A stretch of DNA of 64,000 bases, from the NCBI GenBank assembly GCA_963921825.1, contig OY997588.1:56614803-56678802 (forward strand). The letters run 5' to 3'. Every line of letters begins with the position of its first letter. Positions within the stretch are counted from its first letter, which is position 1. The notes below the pieces were generated by a model. That model saw only the letters and a program-made list of their open reading frames with translations. It was not told where the DNA came from and did no database searches. This stretch comes from Erodium maritimum. Its lineage: Eukaryota; Streptophyta; Magnoliopsida; Geraniales; Geraniaceae. The position numbers and the translations under genes were made by a program. Shown here piece after piece: positions 54,565 to 64,000 of the stretch.

Positions 54565-57151
54565 TGTGAAGGCCTCTTTGGTAAAAGATTTAATCTATTT
54601 AATTTATGTTCGATCGGAGCGTCGAGGTTGAGTTTTGGATCGAAGTGTGAGTTTTTGTACAAAAAAAAAAGGAAGAAAAGCTGTTTTTTAAAAAAATGGG
54701 CTAGACGGGCAGACCAGGCCTAGTCCACAGAACCGGCCCAAATCTTTGACCCGGCCCAAGACCGGGCTTTATAAGCACAGTTTTAGGGTTTCATGCCCAT
54801 TTCTCCTCTCAGAAACGCGCAGCCCCTCACGCCTCCTCTCTCCCGATTGCTCTCCCCTTCCCATCTCGGACCCTCGCTACCCCTTCGCCTCTCCGTCCAA
54901 CCGCGTCGCCCCGCCGTCAACCCTCTCGAGCTCTCTCTCCCTCCCGTGCAAAGCACCGCCTCCATCTCCTCTCTCCCTCCCGTGCACAGCGCCGACCGTC
55001 GTCTCCCTCTCTTTCTCTTCTCGTCCGACCGCCTCTCTCTCTCTCCTTCCTGTTCAGCTCGAGACACCTGCGACCGAGCTTAGCCCGAGCTCCCGCCGTC
55101 ACCGGCGAGCTCACCAGATCCGGGACGGGACGCCGAGCCCTCCGGATATGAGGCGATAAGTGTCGCCACGCTCAGCCCCTCCGCCACGCTCCCAGGACAG
55201 CGACCTCCCCGCCGTTGTCCTCTCCTTCACGGTGAGATTCGCGGCCTTTGAGGCCTCGGTCGCAGGCGGTGTCTCCGTCGGTGGCCGGCCGGTTTCAAAA
55301 CCGAGCCCATTCTTCCTCTTCCCTTGTTTTCTTTCGTGTGATTCTGGTTCTATGTTGTTGAAAGCAAAGTGATTGTGGATCTGAACCCTGTTGAAACTGT
55401 TTTGTTTTGTTCTATATTTGAATCTGTAACCTTGATTGAACAAAAGGAATTGAAAGGAAACCTAATCCGAGATTTGAAATTAAAAAGGAAATTTAATTTG
55501 AAATAAAAACGGGTTGATTCGAAGAAATTGGGGATTTGGAACTGTGAGCAGAACTGTAGAAGTTTTGGGCAACGTGGAACGATTTTTGAACGAGTTTGAA
55601 CCGAACGAATAAACTGAGCGTTAAATCAAACTTGAACGGGACAGAAACGGGAACGCTGAATCGGACACCTCGTGATCCGTGTCTCGGAGCCCGTACCTCG
55701 GACACCTCGGGTGCTCGAACCCGATTCGTCGTTTAATCCCGATTTTAGCTCGATCGAATTTAAAAGGAAATAGTTGAACTTAAATCGAAACCGTCATCAC
55801 TTTTAATTTATCTTTGAAACCGTTTTTGATTGTGGCTTTCGTTTTAAATTAGAGTCCTGCTTCGATCGAAGAGAAGACCGGAGTTAAACCTAGACGCGGA
55901 CTTCGCCCTAGAAGACATTGTTGGCCCGGTCGTCAGCAGCTAGGAGATGCTGATGTGGTATCGTCTTGAGGTAGGGAAAGTAGTGAATACCACTTCGATT
56001 GTGGAGAGTTACTAGTATGCATGTTAGGTAATAATAATAAAATCGGAAAGATCATAGTTTGGCATGTAGGATGCGAACAACTAGCGTAGACGTATGAACT
56101 GTGAACATTTATGTTTTATGTCTTGGGAATTGCTGTGCTGGTAGTTTCGGGCCATGACGTGCCCATAGGATTGTTTGCTGAGTGCTTCAGCTAGTGTGCC
56201 TGTGCTGTTTGAACGGATTTTAAATAACGAACATGAAAACGGATAGGATTGAACTAGTGGTGTATGCCGATGACCTGTGTGATTATTCCCTGTTAATTGA
56301 TATGTTGAACTGTGGGACGGTTGGAGCCGACGGGCCACATCATATCATATTGCATAGGGCCAATGGGTCAGAGCCGACGGGCCAAATCATATCATAGTGG
56401 GCCTACGGGTCGTGGTTGGGGGTCGTGATGGGCACTGGGTGCCGTGTTTCAGGCTCGATGATCTAGGGTCCTTTGGAGACGTTTCCGAGAGTCCCAACGA
56501 ATGCGTCCTCATAAGGATGTTTCCGGCATTCTCGACGTTATACGTCTTTGCGACGGTATGCATCTCCTCTGGATCGAGAGGTAGTCCGATGGATGTTTGA
56601 CTTACCGACTTGTTATTGATGGTATTGGGCTGTGTACAGCCGGTGGAGTTCGGGTATTGCGGTGCGGGATGTGTACATTGTTGGTTTTTGTGTTGATTGT
56701 GTTTGATGTTTGTTATTGTTGATTGTGTGAAAGTTGTCGTTAAGAGTATTGTAAGATTGGCTATGAACCCCGGTTTGGTATTTAGTCGTGCTGTACTAGT
56801 ATGCCCTAATTGGACGGTTACTCGTGGTGGTGAGCCTATGTTCATTACCTTAACTACTTTCTCTACTAGGCGAAAGCTCACCCCTTACATTGTTGATTTT
56901 CAGGTGTTGAGCGAGATTTGTACTAGCAGGACATAGCTGAGCTTGGGAGCTTGCGCGGGTCTTGTCTAGTCGGTCTAGTGACGTGCGTTTATTTTGAACC
57001 GAATTTTGTATACTGGGTTTTGTGAGCTGTTAACTTCGTCAATTGATTTATTATCACTTTTGAAATTTTATCCTTCGTAATTTTACCGTGTTTATTTATT
57101 ATTTCAAGTTCACGTCTCGAGTCCTGTCAAAACCGGATTTGGGGCGTGACA
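54565..57151 (+). repeat. 3' LTR of the gag-only gypsy element, with deletions
   Basis: Starts TGTGAAGGCCTCTTTGGTAA, ends GGATTTGGGGCGTGACA. It is about 580 bp shorter than the 5' LTR. The main gap corresponds to about 50279-50768 of the 5' LTR and is bounded by GGAG at both edges; a second gap lies in the minisatellite near 49560-49670. Elsewhere the two LTRs are very similar. Confidence 0.92.
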
Positions 57152-57315
57152 AGTTTAAATATAAAGTTAAAATTCAAAAGTCAATATAAGGGTAAAATAG
57201 TCATTTACATTAAAGTCAAAAGTCAACTAAATCAATATAAGGGTAAAATGGTCATTTCACATTATTCTGTTAGTTTTTTAAGCCCACTAACTAAAATCAT
57301 TCGTGGACAGAACAT

Positions 57316-59765
57316 TTTTTTAGAAGCGAAAAGTTTATTGAACCATTGCGTTCCTTAGATATGAAAACAAGGCAGGAGATACACCTCAAAAAGGGATCAT
57401 CCCAAGACCATAACAAGCTCAAAGGAGCAAATAAGGCACACAAGCCTGAAACCCAGGAAACAAAAACAAGTAGGAGAGCAAACAACAACTTCTTGCCTAT
57501 TTCTTACCCGAGTCTAAGCACAAAAACCGATTCAAAACCGGAACATGGATTAATGCTTTTTGCGTCGGGTCGGAGTAATCCTCATCCTTACTACTCTCGA
57601 CGTTGTCCAAATTGAACTGATCGAGCACCAAAGAACCAAGATCAACTGCCTTTTTCCCAACTTTAGTGATATAGCTCCAATCACCCGATCTATTTTTTTA
57701 GCAACATCAACCGTAAAGCTTCCCAAATTACCCCCTTTGTCAGCCAAAGTCCAAGCTCTTGTCTTATAAACAACAACTGGAGCAACAACTTTTTTTGACT
57801 GACTTTTCTTCGGACGATCACGTTTCTTTGGTTTACCCTCAGAACTCGGAGGTTTAAACAAAGCGTCCTTCCAAGGACTGCCTTGATCCACGACAACCAA
57901 ATTCGAGACAACCCGAGATCCTTCTAACGAAGTTTGCAGTAAAGTGGACTGGACCTTAGTGGGCTGAGCAGAAACAACCCCAACCTCTCTAACTGTGGCA
58001 GACTGTGCACCCAATGGGCTGGGTAGTAACTCAGACCCATAAATTAGCCCACCCTCAACTTGGTCAACCTCGCATGCATTAGGCACTCCGTCTTCGTCGT
58101 GTCGGCCATCCAAATCAAATCGAGCCGTATCCGAAACAACACACATATCACACTGTGAATCAAAGACTGGATCACAAACCGGATTTTCCGCTGTTTTGAA
58201 CTTCAAAAACTCCCGTGAATTCAGGTCGTCGGCAGGACTCTGTTCGAGCTGCTTAGAACCAGTACGCATAGGCATAGGGCTCGTGCTCTGATCACCGTCA
58301 AACACCACAGTTCGCTTCCCCAAAACTTCCACCACTGGGGTTCCATCGACACCACCCAAAACCCCCCAGCTCCCTACTCGGCATGCTCTGTTTTGGGTGT
58401 GTAAACCAGAGGACTGTGACAACGCCGAAGGAGGTCCGATCTTTCTCAGCCGATCGAAAGCGATGAACAGAACATGCCCAATTAATTTGAAACCATTAAA
58501 CGAATCAATTACCTGCTGAGCAGAAGCCTTGGTTTTGAAAGTTACGAAACCGAAAAAATATCCCCGCCAGTTTGGTCTTTTTAGGACTGAGGCAGAGACG
58601 ATCTCTCCGAACGAACCCAAAGCTTTGCTAACCCATTCTGACGTAGTTCCAAAAGGAAAATTGAAAAGGAAAGACCTTGGTCCCCAAGACGTCTGAATCG
58701 TCCTTCAGTGGAATAGAGTTGGACCCAGCCTCCCCTGAGATCACAGCCGTATTCTTCCTTGAAGCAGAAGCCTTCGTCTTCGAAGGATCCGTGTCAAGCG
58801 CAGTCTCCCTTAAGATCGCAACCGTCTTCTTCGCCTCTGGACCAGCAGCCTTCTCTACACCAGTGGATACTGCATCCGGAACCCGTACAGAACACATCTC
58901 CACGGGGTGTATAGTGCTCCGCTCCTTCGGGAGCTCGACATCATCCTTCACAACATTAATGTTGCTATGTTTTGCATAACGCCGGATAACCTTGGACTGA
59001 GAAGCCTTAGTCTTCGTCATAGGCTTACCTACTGAATGCTTGACCTTGGCCTTTTTCACTGATCGGTACATGATCTGACAGCAAGATTCATAACAAGAGA
59101 GTAGGATCGAACAAAAGGAAAGGAAGGATAAGAAGGGCTCGCCCGTCTTCCTCTGCACATCCTTCCTCAGGATCAACAAAAGACACCCAAACTGACCTCC
59201 AGCCAGTCAGACAGGGGAATCACAGAACAGAGGTGAGGGAGTGGCCAACGATGATTAGAAAATTACCGATGGCCGAAACTGGATTCGAGTCTGGACAGGC
59301 ACCCCTCTCGATCTTCGAATCAGCCTACCTCCACCGCCTCTATAACAAGTCCGACAACGAGACACGATGAAGAGGAGATCGACGACGGCGCGAACAGGGA
59401 CGAAGCAGTAGTTGATGACGGAGTCTGAAGAACGGGCACCTCTCTCTACCTTCAACTACTAACAGCCTACCTCCACCCCTTTGAGAGCCGACGACGACTC
59501 TGCTCCCAGAACCCAAGCTCGTTGACGGAAATCAGTTCCCTCCGATGAAACTGAGTCTCAGCGGCGAACCAACTGCCCACGAAGACAACCTGAGTCTCAA
59601 CTTGGCCTAGCGGAGATGTACCCTCAAACAGAGGATTCCGATAAAGACTAAGGCTCGGTAATCGCACTTCAGGGACGCAGTCGCGGACGGTGGAAAGGAA
59701 TCGCAAAAAACGGAACCCTACCCCCGCGCGCATAAGGCGCGTTCCAGTAAACTGTGCATGTTTTC
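57316..59765 (-). mobile_element. RRM-coding LINE-like retroposon (copy A)
   Basis: 2450 bp, minus orientation. The 16-bp flanks TTCGTGGACAGAACAT (57300-57315) and TTTGTGGGCAGAACAT (59766-59781) differ at two positions, consistent with an old target duplication. The 3' end on the minus strand is AATAAACTTTTCGCTTC followed by an A run. The GC-rich 5' part (59180-59760) contains two copies of GGTGGAGGTAGGCTG followed by similar sequence, i.e. a duplicated leader segment. A single RRM-protein frame fills the middle. No endonuclease, reverse transcriptase or zinc knuckle is present. It is inserted in the right arm of the Mutator-like element. Confidence 0.78.
57550..59071 (-). pseudogene. RRM protein of retroposon copy A, one frameshift
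   Basis: Starts at ATG 59071 (MYRSVKKAKVKHSVGK), a Lys-rich N-terminus of about 140 residues. The frame shifts near 58640 inside the RNP2-like strand (VFPFQF), after which GSFGEIVSASVLKRPNWRGY and FFGFVTFKTKASAQQVIDSF (RNP1) and HVLFIAFDRL complete an RNA-recognition motif. Then comes a long acidic/Ser-rich linker, GSPWKDALFKPPSSEGKPKK and a Lys-rich basic patch; it ends at TAA 57550. The layout (basic N-terminus, RRM, linker, basic C-terminus) fits an RNA-binding ORF1-type protein. The RRM and the GSPWKD motif match copy B (46410-47310). Relation to host RRM genes cannot be excluded without a search. Confidence 0.72.
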
Positions 59766-59976
59766 TTTGTGGGCAGAACATTAGGGTACCAAATTGGAAC
59801 AAAAATTCATAAGGATACCAAATCGTTTGTGGACGAAACATTTGGGTACCAAAAAGTATATAACCCATAAAAGTAATAACCTTTCAACAATAAAGATTCG
59901 CGTATTTAGTTTTTCATTAATTTCTTCAAATTATTGTTCGATTACGATCATTGGATTCATACAGTAATAATTGAGG

Positions 59977-60241
59977 ACGTGTTTTGTCAAAATAAGTTTC
60001 AATCTAGTATTGAGCAAATTATGCGCCCTTTTTTCTAAGGACACTGGAAAGGACCTGGATTAAGAGTCGTAATATAGTTTTTGTTCATTTTTTTGTACGC
60101 CGGTTTTGGGCTATGCCCTTTTTGAGTTCCCGTTTTCCAGCCCCTTCTGTAATCGTCTTTATGGGTTTTGCGACCCTCTTAATTCTCTCCTCCTCGAAGA
60201 GAGATTTCTTATTAATAAATTTTAGCGCCTATCAAAAAAAC
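59977..60241 (+). mobile_element. 5'-truncated LINE 3' end (265 bp)
   Basis: Ends in CTTATTAATAAATTTTAGCG and CCTATCAAAAAAAC, a LINE-type tail. It is flanked by 8-bp duplications AATTGAGG (59969-59976 and 60242-60249). Upstream are TTTTTGAGTTCCCGTTTTCC and CAGCCCC, which resemble CCTTTTGAGTTCTCGTTATC and CAGCTCC in the 3' end of copy B (about 47566-47600). No coding sequence. Confidence 0.72.
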
Positions 60242-60249
60242 AATTGAGG

Positions 60250-61160
60250 TTGATAATTCCTAGACTCCCAGACCATATCTCATTCCAACCTCTTTTGTTT
60301 CCGCAATCTTGTGTTATTTATCAACGACAAAGTAGATAATCTTAATTATCCTAGTCTCTGTAGGTTAGTCGTCGTCTATATTTTCATAATCCCAACCCCT
60401 ACCTCCCTATCGGAAACCTAATTCAATGTAGCCGATCTCTGCCTGCTCTCGTGACCTGTAAAATCAGCAACCCTCACCGACGTCCATATTCAGCTTCTAC
60501 TTTACAGTCTATCAATCAAATCATGACATGTGTCCCTCGGTTGGAAAAAAATTATCCTGCCACTCAAAGCAGAAGGTTCATATACCTCGTCGAAATGATC
60601 AGAATCGACAAAGCATGAGTTGGAGCAACCTTACTGGTTTACACACCTAATTGAAAGAGGTTCATCCTAATCTCCTGAAGTGTGTCCACAAGGCTAGAAG
60701 GCGGCCAAAAGGATGGGAAAAAAGTGAATAATAATTATGTATTTTACATTATTTTGATAGTCTTTTAACTTAAATTTAGAATTCTTTTAATCTTTTTTTA
60801 TCAAGGATTACTTCACTTTGTTTGGGTTATGAGTAACTAGAGTTCAAAAAAGAATCATAGCCCTAAGCTTGAAGCATATGTATATTGAATAATTAATTAC
60901 ATAACATAAAAGTAAAATGCTTACCTCTTATATAATTCTTTGCTTTGGTTCTTCAAAACCATTACCTTAACTCTGATAAAGGTTTCCAAGACGTCTCCAA
61001 AAGAGTTTCTCCTCTATCAGTATCCATACGAGCAAGTGCTTCCTAAAACTAACTTGCTACAACTCTCACAATTGTCATTCTTATTTCTCTCAAGGTTGGC
61101 CTATAATTACTAATGATGCATTGTAAATTTTCTTCTGCAACATCCCCTTTGATATTGACG
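60250..61160. other. Unclassified intergenic sequence
   Basis: AT-rich, no convincing gene. A minus-strand open stretch (61049-61291) overlaps the copia fragment on the other strand and is not considered real. Confidence 0.4.
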
Positions 61161-61162
61161 TA

Positions 61163-61335
61163 GTGTAGTTGCAAAGATTCTGTGAGAAGTATACGAACTG
61201 AGGTGAAGTGAAGATAATCTATATTCCAACAAATGATAACATAGCCAACCTTTTGACTAAGGCAGTGTCGCTGCCTAAACATGTTAGACATGTAAAGTCG
61301 ATGGAGACATATTGAAGTTTAGATTGTAACTAGGG
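61163..61335 (+). pseudogene. C-terminal end of a copia pol
   Basis: Reads VKIIYIPTNDNIANLLTKAV then SLPKHVRHVKSMETY and a stop, the usual RNase H end of plant copia polyproteins (the ADxLTK motif). It is followed by GGGCAAGTGGGAGATTG, the polypurine tract, and the LTR at 61348. The rest of the element's coding region is not present upstream, so this is a 5'-truncated element. Confidence 0.75.
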
Positions 61336-61347
61336 CAAGTGGGAGAT

Positions 61348-64000
61348 TGTTAGTCTTAGTGCCCGTAGTTCAATCCTAAATGTCCAAATGTATATATCAT
61401 CGTTAACAATAAAATTAAAGCGGCTTTATATTACTTATGTGTAGGAGTAATATATTGATGTGTGCTTTGATCTATGCCCACCATGCGAATAGAACCATAG
61501 ATCGAGATAGATCACACTCGATGGGTCCCTAGTCAGCAATGCTTCACTAGAAGCGACTAGTATGAAAGATGGCTCTTTATGGCTTACGTTTTGTTGGTCA
61601 TTGGAATGGGATTCCAGAGTATGATCATAGATATCATGTGGGACATGATATTAGACGACCTGACATGAATATGTGTCATAGATCAAGTCATGAACATATT
61701 CATTGTCGTAGCTTGTCATGTATCCTTAGACCAAGGAGTCTTTGTGATCGCTATGCAGTAAACAAATGAGCTTGACCTGAGCCTAACGTTGTCCGTAACA
61801 GGGCTTCCATAATGGCCAGGATTGGCTTGGGGATGGACTGTATGAGTGACACGAAAGACGGCTAAGAGATTCATCCCTCATACTACGGTATGGGAAAGAT
61901 ATTGGTTCTCGTCCGCTTGATCGAGAGTGACTGAAAGAATAACATGGCCATGCACATGATACTGTTGGGTCTCGAGGTAGGGTTGGAGATGAACCAACTC
62001 GCAGCGGAAAATCAATAAAAACCAAGAGACGATTAAAACCATGAAACAACTAACAAAGAATGGATTCACAAAAGAAAAATTCAGCACTATCTCTTACCAA
62101 AACAAGAACACCGGTTAACGAATGATTGACTTGAGTCTCCAAGACGCCTACGTATCCACATGGGAATCAAAGCCACGTAGTTCTTCTCTTTGAGGACTCA
62201 AGAACACAAAAATGGAGGAGGAAACTAGCCAAACCCGAAATGGCCATGGAAGAGGGAGAGAAAATGTGTTTCCTATTCTTGTCTTGTCTTTGTTATGTTG
62301 AATAAAGATGACTTAAACATAACAAAACCCATACTTGTCCAACTAAAGGCATGGGACAAGTATGGTGTCAAGTAAGGTGTAAATAGGACAAAGTATGGCA
62401 AGACAAGATTGGGTTAGGTGGTGAATCACCAACACCTTAATCCTTGTCTTGCTTACTTAGTACTAATTAATCAAGACTTGATTAATTAGTTCCATGGGCC
62501 TTGGTTGCATGGGCCTTTCATGGGCCTCTTGGAACATGGCACGTGGCCATTTCCAACGAGGTCCCGTGATTCGCTCATCGCCTCCATGCCTTCCATACCG
62601 GAAATGTCCAACATTATCCGACGCGATCAATCCCAAGACTCCAAGCCTTGCCTCGATCTGTGAAGTCCTATTCACTTACGGGCACATGACCCAAAACCCA
62701 GTTTTGGTCATGTCCCGAGACAACTCCCTTTTGGCCATTCTCCATAAATGTGTCAATGAGTTTCATCCTCCGGTGTGACCCTTAGGTTTATGCATGTCAA
62801 TAGATCAACGTAAAATCCCATTTTACTTGATCCTATTTAAGTGGCAACTAACGAGACTTTAGTATTGCCTGACACTACATAACGAATCGACCCTGTCCAT
62901 TCTAACCTTTCCGTCGTCCCTGTCATTATCCTTTTATCTCCGATATCCTGATTGAGATAAGACATAGAGCCGTCATCCTTATTATTCTCAATCATCGTTC
63001 CTTGATATGTGAGATGACTGAAGATATGATACCCAGTATCATGTGCATGGCCATGCTATTCTTCCAGTCACTCTCGATCAAGCGGCCGAGAACCGATATC
63101 TTTCCCATACCTTAGTACGAGGGATAAATCCCTTAGCCGTCTTTCGTGTCACTCATGTAGCCCGTCCCCAAGCCAATCCTGGCCGTTATGGAAGCCCTGT
63201 TACGGACAACGTTAGGCTCAGGTCAAACTCAGTTGTTGACTACATAGCGATCACAAAGACTCCTTGGTCTAAGGATACATAACAAGCTACAACACTGAAT
63301 ATGTTCATGACTTAATCTATGGCACATATTCAGGGCGGGTCGTCCAATATCATGTCCCACATGATATCTATGATCAGACTCCGGAATCCCATTCCAATGA
63401 CTAACAGAACGTAAGCCATAAAGAGCCATCTTTCATACTAGTCGCTTCTAGTGAAGCTTTGTTGACTAGGGTGTGATCTATCTCGATCTATGGTTCTATT
63501 CGCATGGTGGGCATAGATCAGAGCACACATCGATATATTACTCCAACACATAAGTAATATAAAGCCGCTTTAATTTTATTGCTAACGATGATATATACAT
63601 TTGGACATTTAGGATTGAACTACGGGCACTAAGACTAACAGATACTATGTATCATATATTCGGTCATCTCACATATCAAGGAACAGTGATTGGGAATAAT
63701 AAGGATGACGGCTCTATGCCTTATCTCAATCAGGATATCGAAGATAAAAGGATAATGACATGGACGACGGAAAGGATAGAATCGACAAGGTCGATTTGTT
63801 ATGTAGTGTCAGGCAATACTAAAGTCTCGTTAGTTGCCACTTAAATAGGATCAAGTAAAATAGGATTTTATGTTGATCTATTGACATGCATAAACCTAAG
63901 GGTCACACCGGAGGGTGAAACTCATTGACACATTTATGGAGAATGGCCAAAAGGGAGTTGTCTTGGGACATGACCAAAACTGGGTTTTGGGTTATGTGCC
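61348..64000 (+). mobile_element. Copia 3' LTR split by an inverted solo LTR; runs off the window
   Basis: The LTR begins TGTTAGTCTTAGTGCCC at 61348, is interrupted after GATAC at 61962, and resumes at 63646 with TATGTATCATATATTCGGTC, continuing past 64000. It is the same family as the LTR at 44315-45998, with which it aligns closely. Confidence 0.9.
61963..63640 (-). mobile_element. Inverted solo LTR nested in the copia 3' LTR
   Basis: A 1678-bp complete LTR of the same copia family on the minus strand: the plus strand starts TGTTGGGTCTCGAGGTAGGG and ends GCACTAAGACTAACA. Perfect 5-bp target duplications GATAC lie at 61958-61962 and 63641-63645. With no internal region it is a solo LTR. The left LTR arm (61348-61962) and the end of this insert (about 63026-63640) form inverted copies. 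Confidence 0.93.

Larger units (their letters stand above)
48448..57151 (+). mobile_element. Gag-only Ty3/gypsy element (non-autonomous)
   Basis: 8.7 kb with LTRs 48448-51617 (3170 bp) and 54565-57151 (2587 bp), TG...CA ends and perfect 5-bp target duplications AGTTT (48443-48447 and 57152-57156). The internal region is only 2947 bp: primer site, gag with two zinc knuckles, then about 0.75 kb to the polypurine tract. Protease, RT, RNase H and integrase are absent. Comparison with the element at 10505-23882 shows that sequence corresponding to the start of the protease region (GTATGCCGTCGTTGATTCACG, cf. 18140) is followed directly by unrelated sequence. It would depend on a partner element's pol. 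Confidence 0.92.
47724..59867. mobile_element. Mutator-like TIR element containing two younger insertions
   Basis: The ends are inverted repeats starting GGGTTATATACTTTTT and continuing GTACCCAAATGTTTCGTCC. The left arm is 47724-47916. The right arm is 59782-59867 plus 57241-57315, interrupted by a retroposon. Matches continue as far as GTGAAATGACGATTTTACCC against GTGAAATGACCATTTTACCC. Flanks ATAAAAATA (47715-47723) and ATAAAAGTA (59868-59876) fit a 9-bp target duplication with one mismatch, which together with long arms points to the Mutator superfamily. Without the nested gypsy and retroposon the element is about 1 kb, AT-rich and non-coding, i.e. non-autonomous. Confidence 0.7.

Noticed and set aside
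61049..61291. 80-codon minus-strand frame
   Set aside because: Overlaps the recognisable copia pol end on the plus strand and has no domain.
1..64000. tRNA, rRNA or organelle insertions
   Set aside because: No cloverleaf tRNA, rRNA core or plastid/mitochondrial gene was recognised by eye; iMet-like strings are only retrotransposon primer sites.

Overview
This is nuclear DNA from a flowering plant, probably a eudicot. The clues are two spliced amino acid permease (AAP) genes with plant exon structure, Ty3/gypsy elements with 2.4-3.2 kb LTRs of chromovirus (Tekay-like) type, plant Ty1/copia elements, LINE-type retroposons and a PIF/Harbinger-type MITE. The species cannot be read from the sequence.

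The only convincing host genes are two AAP paralogues on the minus strand. The first (2827-6926) has 7 exons and codes for 464 aa. The second (26211-42310) has the same 7-exon structure and codes for 433 aa. Every exon of both can be joined in frame with GT-AG borders. The second gene spans 16 kb because its intron 5 (about 13.2 kb) holds a complete copia element, a degenerate gypsy element and LINE-like debris. In the first gene, a 1.4 kb retroposon fills intron 4.

Layout. 1-1306: decayed gypsy pol, minus strand. 1845-2583: LINE-like retroposon. 2827-6926: AAP gene 1. 7.1-10.5 kb: old repeats. 10505-23882: gypsy element whose two LTRs are of different subtypes, with a solo LTR nested in its 5' LTR. 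24402-25526: intact RRM reading frame. 26211-42310: AAP gene 2 (copia 28935-33650; gypsy about 35.1-40.0 kb; MITE 41267-41551). 42885-43845: retroposon with a perfect 13-bp target duplication. 44056-47687: RRM-coding LINE-like retroposon split by a copia LTR that is flanked by a 210-bp duplication. 47724-59867: Mutator-like terminal-inverted-repeat element, itself carrying a gag-only gypsy element (48448-57151) and a second RRM-coding LINE-like retroposon (57316-59765). 59977-60241: truncated LINE. 61.2-64.0 kb: 3' end of a copia element whose LTR is split by an inverted solo LTR of the same family.

The most unusual signal is a set of short retroposons (1.7-2.5 kb) with long target-site duplications and A-rich ends. 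They code for an RNA-recognition-motif protein with a shared GSPWKD tail motif, but have no reverse transcriptase or endonuclease. They look like ORF1-only, LINE-dependent elements. Layered insertions give a clear relative order of events: the Mutator-like element came first, then the gag-only gypsy and RRM retroposon went into it; the 5' gypsy LTR came before the solo LTR inside it; the copia LTR came before the inverted solo LTR inside it. All alignments and identity figures here were made by eye.
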